NCBI RefSeq assembly: GCF_008329705.1
Contig: NZ_VTSX01000009.1
Span: forward strand, 1-64,000
Direction of reading: 5' to 3'
DNA length: 64,000 bases
DNA from: Chryseobacterium sp. SN22
GTDB taxonomy: Bacteria > Bacteroidota > Bacteroidia > Flavobacteriales > Weeksellaceae
Of the stretch, positions 1 through 8,088 are shown one piece after another (the stretch's first letter is position 1; every line of letters starts with the position of its first letter). Made by a program: the position numbers and the translations under genes. Under the pieces are notes generated by a model that saw only the letters and a list, made by a program, of their open reading frames with translations, ran no database searches and had not been told where the DNA came from.

Positions 1-710
1 TTTATAAGTTCAAACTGATCTAACATTATATTAATTTCTTCTGGTGAATTAAACATCATTACATCAATAATAGATAATCCGTATTCAAATCCATTTCTTC
101 TCTGATCATATTGTACGGGAATCATTTTCTGAAATGAAATCTCAATATTGTGATCGGAATATTTCTCTATATCAAAAAAATCTTTTCCTCCGATTGGATT
201 TATATAATGAATATCTCCAGCAATATTTCTGCATATATTTAAGGCCCATTCATCTGGTGCCTTTGGTAAATCAATAATCATATCCATTTCTGAAAATATA
301 GGAAATGATTTTTGAAACCCAAGATAGAGACAAATCTTTTCAAGTGCATATTGATTTAACGCCGTAATAGTATCAAAATCCTTTGCGAAAATTTCCTCAA
401 TCAAATTTTGTACTTTATAATAATAGGGAGCCTGTTTTTTATAAATCTGAAGTTGAGAAAGAATTTTATTTTTCCAGTCCTTCGAATGGTCGATATAACA
501 ATCTTTGATTAGTACATCTCTACTGCTTTTGAGTAATGGCACCTGAATGTAAAGCCATCCGCCATTCTGCTTGAGGATACGATTTCTTTCGATCCACCCA
601 TGTCTGATAAACTGAACAGGATCAAAAAGTATAAATAAATCAGAATGTTTGATTAAACTTATATACCCGATATACGGCATAAAATAAGGCTGCATTATAG
701 CGACTTTCAT
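1..710 (-). CDS. WbqC-like family protein, C-terminus cut by the window edge
   Basis: The reading frame opens with ATG at 710 and stays open to base 1, so about 236 residues are seen and the C-terminus is missing. The N-terminus MKVAIMQPYFMPYIGYISLI, followed by a stretch with DPVQFIRHGWIERNRI, is typical of the WbqC-like family, which lies in O-antigen and other surface polysaccharide clusters of many bacteria. The molecular role of the family is poorly known. It starts one base after the aminotransferase stop, so it is the last visible gene of the minus-strand polysaccharide operon that begins with ugd. The gene is visibly AT-rich, like its two upstream neighbours. Family assignment is from motif recognition; function is inferred only from context. 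Confidence 0.8.
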   Translation of the reverse strand, partial: MKVAIMQPYFMPYIGYISLIKHSDLFILFDPVQFIRHGWIERNRILKQNGGWLYIQVPLLKSSRDVLIKDCYIDHSKDWKNKILSQLQIYKKQAPYYYKVQNLIEEIFAKDFDTITALNQYALEKICLYLGFQKSFPIFSEMDMIIDLPKAPDEWALNICRNIAGDIHYINPIGGKDFFDIEKYSDHNIEISFQKMIPVQYDQRRNGFEYGLSIIDVMMFNSPEEINIMLDQFELI

Positions 711-711
711 A

Positions 712-1794
712 CTAATTATTTTGAATTCTTAACATGATACGTGCAATTAATTCTATTTCCTCAAAAGTTAAATCATAATATAATGGAAGGCATAAAACTT
801 TTTGCGAAATATCTTCTGTTATAGGTAATTCTAGTTTTGGTAAATATGGCAGAGCCGAAGCCAAGCTTGGATAAAAATATCTTCTTGTAAAGATCTCATA
901 TTTATCCATTTCTGTTTTTAATTGCAGGAGAAGTTCTTCACTTTCCAACACAATAGCATAGTATGCATAATTTTCTTTTGAATTATGATGCCAAACGGGT
1001 TTCACAGCTTTCAGATTTTTTAACTTTTCATCGTAAAGTTGAGTAAGCGCTTTCCTTTTCTCATGAATTTGAGATATATATTTCAAGTTAGCCAAACCCA
1101 TGGCAGCATGGAATTCAGAATTTTTTCCGTTAAGTCCTAATTCTGAAAAAGAATCAAATCCAGATATTCCGAAGTTTCTGATATGAGCTAGCTTTTTTAA
1201 AAGGCAAGCATCTTTTGTGATAATTAAACCTCCTTCTATCGAATGATACAGTTTGGTGGCGTGTAGGGAACAGGTTGAAATATCACCATATTCAAATATG
1301 GATTTTCCGTTTATTTCTACTCCGAAAGCATGGGCTGCATCGTAAATTACCTTAAGATTATATTTTTTTGCAATACGGTCGATAGCTTCAACATCACAAG
1401 GATTTCCATAGACATGAGTAGCAAGAATTGCTGTTGTATTTTCAGTAATAGCCTCTTCAATTTTTTTGGCATCAATACATAGGCTGCTCTGATCTATATC
1501 TACGAAGACAGGTGTACATCCTTCCCAGACAATTGAGCTAGTTGTGGCTATAAATGAAAAAGGTGTAGTGATCACTTCACCTTTTATGCCGAGGGCTTTT
1601 ATCGCCATCTGTATGGCAACTGTTCCGTTGGTAACAAAAAGCAGATGATTAACCTTTAAATGGTCTTTCAATTCCATTTCAAGCTGGCTGGCTAAAGGTC
1701 CCATATTGGTAAGCCAGTTTCTTTTCCAGATGCCTTCCAGATATTTTTGATATTCTTCCTTTGTTGGGAGAAAAGGTTGAGTTACGGGTATCAT
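712..1794 (-). CDS. DegT/DnrJ/EryC1/StrS family sugar aminotransferase
   Basis: This is a PLP-dependent aminotransferase of 360 residues, the usual length for enzymes that put an amino group on a nucleotide-linked keto sugar in the cytoplasm. The likely Schiff-base lysine is K181 in HATKLYHSIEGG, and the cofactor-ring aspartate is D152 in YDAAHAFG; an NGT motif at 56-58 fits phosphate binding. The HATK..xxEGG form resembles FdtB/QdtB-type 3-aminotransferases more than WecE, but position and stereochemistry cannot be read from sequence. It sits in the same operon as rfbA and rfbB, which make dTDP-4-keto-6-deoxyglucose, so a dTDP-amino-dideoxy sugar is the likely product. It follows the ABC ATPase by 7 bases and is AT-rich. 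Confidence 0.88.
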   Translation of the reverse strand: MIPVTQPFLPTKEEYQKYLEGIWKRNWLTNMGPLASQLEMELKDHLKVNHLLFVTNGTVAIQMAIKALGIKGEVITTPFSFIATTSSIVWEGCTPVFVDIDQSSLCIDAKKIEEAITENTTAILATHVYGNPCDVEAIDRIAKKYNLKVIYDAAHAFGVEINGKSIFEYGDISTCSLHATKLYHSIEGGLIITKDACLLKKLAHIRNFGISGFDSFSELGLNGKNSEFHAAMGLANLKYISQIHEKRKALTQLYDEKLKNLKAVKPVWHHNSKENYAYYAIVLESEELLLQLKTEMDKYEIFTRRYFYPSLASALPYLPKLELPITEDISQKVLCLPLYYDLTFEEIELIARIMLRIQNN

Positions 1795-1801
1795 AGTGTC
1801 T

Positions 1802-3001
1802 CTAATTTAAGGTTATTACATTTTCCGATTCAAGCTCAAAAGGTATCCACAACTCTTCTTTTCCGCTGACAATAAATTCAAATATATTATTAATTCTTAA
1901 TAGAGTAGCCGTTGTACTCAGATCGTAAAAACTTATATCAATATTGTATTTTCCTAATGTAAATAAAGGATTTTTGATCTTTACCTTATAGGTAATAATA
2001 TCTTTTTCAGATGTACAATCAATAATATCTTTTATATAGTTACCTGCAATTGGTTTCTGTTCTTTATCTTTAAATTCAAGATACAATGCAGGGGTCTTAA
2101 GAATATTTTTTTTAATCCTAACTTTAAATGTTAATATAAAATCTTCATTACGGTGAATGGTATTACTTATCAGGTTAGTATCCTTTGCAACAAGCTCCAA
2201 AGTTCCATTATCGAAAACTATATTCTCATCATTATTAGCAAATTTACTGTAGTATAATTGTACACCTTTTCCAATATCATTTCCATAATATTCAACCTTA
2301 CCATGATCCATCAGGATAATTTCATTACAAATTCTGGAAACCATCGGCATGCTGTGTGAAACAAAAATTAAAGCGGTGTTAGGAAGCAATTCATCAATTT
2401 TTTTAAAACATTTTAAAACAAATCCCAAATCACCAACTGCCAGAACCTCATCAATAATTAAAATGTCGGGCTCAAGGTGTGCGGCGATGGCAAAGCCCAG
2501 CCTCACTTTCATTCCCGAAGAATAATTCTGCACCGGCATGTCGATGAATTGTTCGATTTCGGAAAATTTGATGATGGAATCCATTTTCTCCTCAACTTCT
2601 TTCTTGGTAAATCCTAAAATTGAAGCATTGTTATAAATATTTTCCCTGCCGGTAAGAATCGGGTTAAATCCTGCTCCCAATTCAATCAGGGCTCCGATCT
2701 TGCCTTTCATGACGATCTGCCCCTTATCTGGGGCATATAGGCCGTTCAGGACTTTTAAAAGAGTACTCTTTCCTGCCCCGTTGTGTCCGATCAGTCCAAT
2801 ACATTCTCCCCTTCTCAGCTCAAAGCTGATGTCTTTCACCGCCCAGAATTCTTTAGGACGAAGATCTTTCTTAATCTTTATTCCCAGAGTACTTTTTATA
2901 ATATCGAGCGCACCGTATTTTAAAGAAGATCTCATGTCCATCGAAAACTTTTTGGAGACATTCTGTACCGATACCAGTATTTCTTTTTCCTGATTCTTCA
3001 T
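1802..3001 (-). CDS. wzt: Polysaccharide ABC exporter ATP-binding protein (Wzt type, with C-terminal substrate domain)
   Basis: This is the ATPase of an ABC-2 polysaccharide exporter at the inner membrane. It has Walker A GHNGAGKST at 72-80, the Wzt/TagH-type segment ELGAGFNPILTGREN near 107-121, signature YSSGMKVRLGFA near 160-171, and Walker B ILIIDE at 180-185. With 399 residues it is longer than a bare ATPase. Residues from about 250 on form the extra C-terminal domain that, in Wzt proteins, recognises the end of the finished O-polysaccharide. It pairs with the permease gene, one base away. The 5' half is clearly richer in G+C than the 3' half, with the change near base 2450, which suggests a recombination joint inside the gene. 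Confidence 0.9.
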   Translation of the reverse strand: MKNQEKEILVSVQNVSKKFSMDMRSSLKYGALDIIKSTLGIKIKKDLRPKEFWAVKDISFELRRGECIGLIGHNGAGKSTLLKVLNGLYAPDKGQIVMKGKIGALIELGAGFNPILTGRENIYNNASILGFTKKEVEEKMDSIIKFSEIEQFIDMPVQNYSSGMKVRLGFAIAAHLEPDILIIDEVLAVGDLGFVLKCFKKIDELLPNTALIFVSHSMPMVSRICNEIILMDHGKVEYYGNDIGKGVQLYYSKFANNDENIVFDNGTLELVAKDTNLISNTIHRNEDFILTFKVRIKKNILKTPALYLEFKDKEQKPIAGNYIKDIIDCTSEKDIITYKVKIKNPLFTLGKYNIDISFYDLSTTATLLRINNIFEFIVSGKEELWIPFELESENVITLN

Positions 3002-3002
3002 C

Positions 3003-3944
3003 CTACATTCCTATTTTTTCTATGATTATCGGCATGGATTTCCTGAAAATGACCAGGCCTATCAGCATCACCAAAAAACTGACGGCTGCTGAAATAATGA
3101 TAAAAGAAGTGTTTTCCAATGGTAGATTGATAAGGCTGCTCCTTGCATCATTAAACATATAGGTTAATGGATTGAGCTCAAAAAGCTTCTTAAAAAGCCC
3201 CTGTTTAGGAACAGCATATACTACAGGGGTAATATACATAATGAAAGCTACAGCTGTGGTTAGCATTTTACCTATATCCGTATAGATCAGGCCGATTGGA
3301 GTCAAAAGAAGTCCCAGACTAAAAGAAGAAATTGTAATTACCAGCAGTATAAAAGGAAAAGCGATAAGGCTGCTTCCCGGTTTTATTCCGTAAATCAACA
3401 AGATGGCAGCAATAAGAAGCAGTTTGAGCACAAGATTAAAAACCATCTTGTATAATCCGGATATTAAAAGGGCTTCTTTAGGAAAATTAATTTTTGAAAG
3501 AATTGATTTTGCCGCATTTACGGAAGTAAGCGGAATAAGAAGACTTTCGGTAAATATGCTCCAGAGTGTTGTACCGATAATCACAAATACAACATAAGGA
3601 ACGCTGCTTTCTGCATTTACATTTACTGTACCGGAACTGTTCAAAAACAGCCATACTACAGAATTGGTAATAATAGGGACAAATGCCCAGAAAAAGCCTA
3701 ATAGAGATTGTCGGTATTGTGACTGCAGATCCCGCTTTGCCATCTGGTACGCCAGAAAGTTGGAAGATCGTGTATCTCTGTATATAGCTTTAAGTTCCTG
3801 AAAAAAATGGGTTTTTTTATCAGAAGTGTAGACCGTGGTTCTCAAAATAAATTTTTTAGCAGGGTTCAAATAAATTTTTTTCAGCAGAACAGAGCCTTGT
3901 TTATAAATAAAACAACAGTTCTGCCGGCCATTCAAGGTTATCAA
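3003..3944 (-). CDS. wzm: Polysaccharide ABC exporter permease (Wzm type)
   Basis: This ABC-2 type permease exports a lipid-linked polysaccharide across the inner membrane with the adjacent ATPase. It has the family's N-terminal amphipathic region with RDLQSQYRQSLLGFFWAFVP, then about six hydrophobic segments, and ends at IIIEKIGM. The frame begins directly after the rfbA stop (base 3945), but the first available codon is TTG at 3944. No ATG occurs before the first conserved segment (M in AYQMAKRD), so the true start is a TTG, GTG or CTG codon within the first 30 or so codons, or the gene has a sequence error here. The first 40 residues are unlike the usual family start. Function is confident, the N-terminus is not. 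Confidence 0.85.
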   Translation of the reverse strand: MITLNGRQNCCFIYKQGSVLLKKIYLNPAKKFILRTTVYTSDKKTHFFQELKAIYRDTRSSNFLAYQMAKRDLQSQYRQSLLGFFWAFVPIITNSVVWLFLNSSGTVNVNAESSVPYVVFVIIGTTLWSIFTESLLIPLTSVNAAKSILSKINFPKEALLISGLYKMVFNLVLKLLLIAAILLIYGIKPGSSLIAFPFILLVITISSFSLGLLLTPIGLIYTDIGKMLTTAVAFIMYITPVVYAVPKQGLFKKLFELNPLTYMFNDARSSLINLPLENTSFIIISAAVSFLVMLIGLVIFRKSMPIIIEKIGM

Positions 3945-4808
3945 TTATACTTTCACCAGCTGCTTCAGGTATTCACCATAGCCGCTTTTTCCGTATTTTG
4001 CAGCTGTTTCCAGTAATTTTTCTTCATTGATGAATTTATTCCTGAAAGCAATCTCCTCAATACATCCGATTTTGAATCCCTGTCTCTTTTCAATAACCCG
4101 GACAAACTCAGAGGCGTCGTTTAGAGAATCGAAAGTCCCGGTATCAAGCCATGCCGTTCCTCTGTCGAGTACGCCGACTTCAAGTTTGCCATTTTGCAGG
4201 TACACATTGTTCACGTCGGTAATCTCAAGCTCGCCTCGTGGAGAAGGTTTGATGTTTTTGGCGATTTCCACCACATCATTATCGTAAAAATATAATCCCG
4301 GAACTGCGTAATTGGATTTAGGTTGTAGAGGTTTTTCTTCAATGGAAACGGCTTTGAAATCGTTATCAAACTCTACCACTCCGTAACGCTCAGGGTCTGA
4401 AACGTGGTAAGCGAAAACAACGCCTCCTTCCGGATTTGTTTTATTTTTAAGCAATGTTCCCATTTCGGAACCGTAGAAAATATTATCACCCAGAACCAAA
4501 GCTACTGCATCATCTCCTATGAACTGATCTCCTAAAATGAATGCCTGCGCTAATCCATCAGGGCTTGGCTGTACTATATATTCGATATTGCAGCCGATCT
4601 GTGAGCCGTCACCCAGCAGTTTAATGAAACCCGGCTGGTCGTGCGGCGTTGTGATAATTAAAATATCTTTAATCCCCGCCAGTAATAAAGTAGACAGCGG
4701 ATAGTAAATCATCGGCTTGTCGTAAACGGGCATCAGCTGCTTGCTGACCGCAATAGTAAGAGGGTAAAGTCTTGTTCCGGAACCTCCGGCTAAAATTATG
4801 CCTTTCAT
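3945..4808 (-). CDS. rfbA: Glucose-1-phosphate thymidylyltransferase
   Basis: This enzyme makes dTDP-glucose and pyrophosphate from dTTP and glucose 1-phosphate in the cytoplasm. The N-terminal nucleotide-binding motif [13 protein letters not shown] (residues 6-18), followed by [17 protein letters not shown], is the RmlA/RfbA hallmark; [10 protein letters not shown] and EEKP motifs follow. Length is 287 residues, as expected. It is 17 bases downstream of rfbB and abuts the exporter permease, in one minus-strand operon. With rfbB it supplies dTDP-4-keto-6-deoxyglucose. The rfbC and rfbD genes needed for rhamnose are not visible here, so the product may feed the aminotransferase at 712-1794. 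Confidence 0.97.
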   Translation of the reverse strand: MKGIILAGGSGTRLYPLTIAVSKQLMPVYDKPMIYYPLSTLLLAGIKDILIITTPHDQPGFIKLLGDGSQIGCNIEYIVQPSPDGLAQAFILGDQFIGDDAVALVLGDNIFYGSEMGTLLKNKTNPEGGVVFAYHVSDPERYGVVEFDNDFKAVSIEEKPLQPKSNYAVPGLYFYDNDVVEIAKNIKPSPRGELEITDVNNVYLQNGKLEVGVLDRGTAWLDTGTFDSLNDASEFVRVIEKRQGFKIGCIEEIAFRNKFINEEKLLETAAKYGKSGYGEYLKQLVKV

Positions 4809-4825
4809 CTATATTTTGTGTTGTA

Positions 4826-5905
4826 TTAATTATATTGTTTTTCGTAGTACTTCTGGTAATCCCCGCTTGTTACATGTTCCAGCCATTCTTTATTCTCAAG
4901 GTACCAGTCGATGGTTTTTCCCAGTCCTTCTTCAAACGTTACCGACGGTTTCCATCCCAGATCTTTATTAAGTTTCGTGGCATCAATAGCATAACGTTTA
5001 TCGTGGCCCGGCCTGTCTTTTACAAAAGTAATCAGTTTTTCAGAATAACCTTCCGGTCTTCCCAGCTTGGCATCCATCTGTTTGGTCAGCTCTTTTACCA
5101 GATCGATATTCTGCCATTCGTTGAATCCGCCGATGTTATAGGTTTCACCTGTTTTGGCTTCATTGAAAATCCGGTGGATCCCTTTGGCATGATCGATGAC
5201 AAACAACCAGTCTCTTGTATATTTTCCATCACCGTAAATTGGTAAAGGTCTCTCATTGATAATGTTAGAAATACAAAGAGGAATCAGTTTTTCAGGAAAA
5301 TGGTTCGGCCCATAATTATTAGAGCAATTGGAGATAATAAACGGCATGCCATAGGTATTCCCATAAGCTCTTACCAGATGATCGGAAGCTGCTTTGGACG
5401 CTGAGTACGGAGATTGCGGATCGTAAGCCGTTGTTTCCAGGAAAAATCCGGTTTCTCCCAGACTTCCATAGACTTCATCCGTAGAAACGTGATAAAAAAG
5501 GGTTGTTCTTTTTTCATCAGGGAATCTTCCGTGGGTATGATCAGGATTCAGGGTCCAGAATTCTTTACACAGATTCAGAAGATTGGCAGTTCCGTTGACG
5601 TTGGTATTAATGAATGCCATCGGATCGGTAATGCTGCGGTCTACGTGGCTTTCTGCAGCAAGGTGTATTACCGCATCCGGATTATATTTTTCGAATATTT
5701 TTCTTAATTCTTCAGGCTTGGTAATGTCTGCTTTTTCGAAAACATAGTTCGGCTCGTTTTCAATGTCCTTTAAATTTTCGAGATTTCCGGCATAGGTAAG
5801 CGCGTCAAGGTTAATGATCGTTGTGTCAGGGTTGTTCTTTACAAACTCTCTTACAACATGGGAGCCAATAAATCCGGCTCCTCCGGTGATGATTATATTT
5901 TTCAT
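4826..5905 (-). CDS. rfbB: dTDP-glucose 4,6-dehydratase
   Basis: This NAD-dependent short-chain dehydrogenase/reductase converts dTDP-glucose to dTDP-4-keto-6-deoxyglucose. It has the Rossmann motif GGAGFIGSH at 8-16, the catalytic TDE at 142-144, and YSASK with Y167 and K171. At 359 residues it has the family's normal length. Its ATG overlaps the stop of the upstream membrane-protein gene by 4 bases, a sign of translational coupling. It lies directly ahead of rfbA, the usual pairing in surface-polysaccharide clusters. The call is certain at family level. Confidence 0.97.
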   Translation of the reverse strand: MKNIIITGGAGFIGSHVVREFVKNNPDTTIINLDALTYAGNLENLKDIENEPNYVFEKADITKPEELRKIFEKYNPDAVIHLAAESHVDRSITDPMAFINTNVNGTANLLNLCKEFWTLNPDHTHGRFPDEKRTTLFYHVSTDEVYGSLGETGFFLETTAYDPQSPYSASKAASDHLVRAYGNTYGMPFIISNCSNNYGPNHFPEKLIPLCISNIINERPLPIYGDGKYTRDWLFVIDHAKGIHRIFNEAKTGETYNIGGFNEWQNIDLVKELTKQMDAKLGRPEGYSEKLITFVKDRPGHDKRYAIDATKLNKDLGWKPSVTFEEGLGKTIDWYLENKEWLEHVTSGDYQKYYEKQYN

Positions 5906-7161
5906 TTTATTGTTTTAAAAAACGAAGTTAATGTCAAAGATATTAAAAGTATAATTAATAGAAGAAACGGACAGTACCAGATAAAGAAATCAATGTGTTT
6001 GTGGATATGTGCGTGTTCTTCAAATAAAATAAGCCAACTGAGCGGGGCAATGGCGGAAAACCATGTTGCTCCTATAAGTCTTCTTTCCGTCTTCTTTCTA
6101 TACAACAGTACGGAACAGATGATTCCGGCAACAAAGAGAACTGCGAAAGGAGCTTTTATCTGCGTCAGGTCTTCATTGATAAAGGAGTTTCCCATATATC
6201 GTATGATGATGTCAAGATGATATGTTTTTAAGGTATTCAGATAGGCAAATTCTTTTTCATAAGAGTAATCTCCGCTGGATCTTCTCAGGTAAGCTGAGGT
6301 TAAATGGTTGAGCCCGTCTTTGAAATTCCCGGTTAAAAGCTTAAACTGGAACAGTTGGAAAGCAATGGATAGGAGCAGGGGTATTGCCGTAATGATCAAG
6401 TGCCTCCTGATAAACTGGACGTAAAAAGAAACTTTATTTTCAAAAGTATAATATAGATAAGGCAACGCCGAGCAGATCAGGAATACGGTAATAAACTCGA
6501 ACCCCGTAAACCAGAATTTAACAAAAAATAGAAATGAAAATCGGATGATGTAGTTTCTGTATTCTGTCGAACGGTACTTTTCGAAGAAAAACAAGCCGTA
6601 TACAAAAGGTGAAAAATATACCCAGCTGCACCACCAGGTGCTCTTACCATAAAGGAATATCCAGTAATTCAGGAGAATCAGGACAAACGAAAGTGCAGCA
6701 GCAGCCATACCGAATTTTCTCTTAGCCCAGATTAAAAAAAATGCAAGAAGAATGCTTAAAGCTAAAGAATTAAACATCCGGAAAATAAAGAGGTTTACTT
6801 TATTGTCCAGTCTGAAAATTTTATCAAAGATACTGTATAAAATAGCCTGTCCACCGATTTGCGATTTGTAAGGCTCGTAATAAAATTTTGGTGAAACAAC
6901 ATGATTGAGGTAATTATCATAAGCTTTTTTGCCACCGGTACTTCTTCCTGAAATTTTATCATAATAAAACGTCCCCGTAAATCCTCCGTCATCGAATACG
7001 GATCCATGTTGTGAATCGATCAGTTTACCTATTACCAGAGTTTCCGATTCTTCGAGCCTGCTGTACTCAAATTTATCATGAGGGATCAGATAAAACAGGT
7101 TAAATTGGGTATTGAGGAAAAATACAGCGGTAAAAAGAAAAAAAATAAATTTTTCTTTCAT
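5902..7161 (-). CDS. Polytopic membrane protein of the polysaccharide operon
   Basis: I do not recognise a named family with certainty. The protein has 419 residues, an N-terminal hydrophobic segment (about 5-24), a soluble loop of about 100 residues with YDKISGRSTGGKK and YEPYKSQIGGQ, then roughly nine hydrophobic segments to the C-terminus. This plan of a periplasmic loop after the first helix and many later helices resembles GT-C type glycosyltransferases or other lipid-linked sugar-processing proteins, but no catalytic motif is clear. It begins 3 bases after the GT2 gene and overlaps rfbB by 4, so it belongs to the operon. Context supports a role in building or modifying the surface glycan. 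Confidence 0.7.
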   Translation of the reverse strand: MKEKFIFFLFTAVFFLNTQFNLFYLIPHDKFEYSRLEESETLVIGKLIDSQHGSVFDDGGFTGTFYYDKISGRSTGGKKAYDNYLNHVVSPKFYYEPYKSQIGGQAILYSIFDKIFRLDNKVNLFIFRMFNSLALSILLAFFLIWAKRKFGMAAAALSFVLILLNYWIFLYGKSTWWCSWVYFSPFVYGLFFFEKYRSTEYRNYIIRFSFLFFVKFWFTGFEFITVFLICSALPYLYYTFENKVSFYVQFIRRHLIITAIPLLLSIAFQLFQFKLLTGNFKDGLNHLTSAYLRRSSGDYSYEKEFAYLNTLKTYHLDIIIRYMGNSFINEDLTQIKAPFAVLFVAGIICSVLLYRKKTERRLIGATWFSAIAPLSWLILFEEHAHIHKHIDFFIWYCPFLLLIILLISLTLTSFFKTIK

Positions 7162-7164
7162 GGA

Positions 7165-8088
7165 TCATTTTGTGTTGTTATAGCGCACTTTAAAATTTTT
7201 TTTATCAATAATGCTGATGTTATCCAAGATCAGTCCTGTAGCAAAGGCGAGTAAGGCGACAATGGTCAGCATGATAGAGAAAATCAGTGTCGGAACCTTG
7301 TATACATATTTATATTCAAAATATTCCCGGATGGGAACGATCATGAAGATGATGCCTGCGATAAAGAGAACAATGGAAACTGATCCGAAAAATAACAATG
7401 GTTTATAAAGCCTTACCAGGTTGAAAAAGAGTTTTATGACTTTAAAGCCGTCAGTAAACGTATTGAGTTTGGAAACGCTGCCTTCGGGCCTGTCTCTGTA
7501 GTTGATTGAGTATTCTTCAATGGCCATTCCGTAATGCAGAGAATAAACAGACAAATCCGTTTCCAGCTCAAATCCTTTAATAGAACTTGAATAGTTCTTG
7601 ACGAATTTCTTGGAAAAAATCCGGTAACCCGATAAAATATCCTTCAGCTCGGAATCGAAAAATACATTAATGAGGTTTCGGACAAGGCTGTTCCCGAAAT
7701 TGTGGAAAGCCCTTTTGTTTTCTTTCTTGTAGCTTTTGTTTGAAAGCCGGTCGCCGACCAGCATATCACAGTTGTTTTCAATGAACTGGTCTACCATTTC
7801 CCGGATGCATTCTACAGGATAAGTATCGTCGCCGTCAATCATGATATAGACATCGGCATCAATTTCCCTGAACATTTTAAAAATGACGTTGGCTTTTCCC
7901 TGTCGTTTTTCCTGCCGTACGATAGCACCGGCTTCCCGCGCGATGGCTATCGTGTTGTCCTTCGAATTGTTGTCGTAAACATAAATGTCTGCCTGTGGAA
8001 GAAAGCTTTTAAAATCCTTTACCACTTTTCCGATGGTTAAGGCCTCATTGTAGCAGGGGACAAGCACTGCTATTTTAGGAGGCTCCAT
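7165..8088 (-). CDS. Family 2 glycosyltransferase with C-terminal membrane anchor
   Basis: This is a GT-A fold glycosyltransferase of the DPM1/GtrB-like type. It opens with PPKIAVLVPCYNEALTIGKV, has the metal- and nucleotide-binding IDGDDTYP, and ends with two hydrophobic segments (PLLFFGSVSIVLFIAGIIF and TLIFSIMLTIVALLAFATG). Such enzymes usually transfer a sugar from a nucleotide donor to a polyprenyl phosphate at the inner membrane. I chose the ATG at 8088 (307 residues), which overlaps the ugd stop by 14 bases; a TTG nine bases further upstream is possible but unnecessary. It lies between ugd and the membrane-protein gene. The donor sugar is unknown. Confidence 0.9.
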   Translation of the reverse strand: MEPPKIAVLVPCYNEALTIGKVVKDFKSFLPQADIYVYDNNSKDNTIAIAREAGAIVRQEKRQGKANVIFKMFREIDADVYIMIDGDDTYPVECIREMVDQFIENNCDMLVGDRLSNKSYKKENKRAFHNFGNSLVRNLINVFFDSELKDILSGYRIFSKKFVKNYSSSIKGFELETDLSVYSLHYGMAIEEYSINYRDRPEGSVSKLNTFTDGFKVIKLFFNLVRLYKPLLFFGSVSIVLFIAGIIFMIVPIREYFEYKYVYKVPTLIFSIMLTIVALLAFATGLILDNISIIDKKNFKVRYNNTK

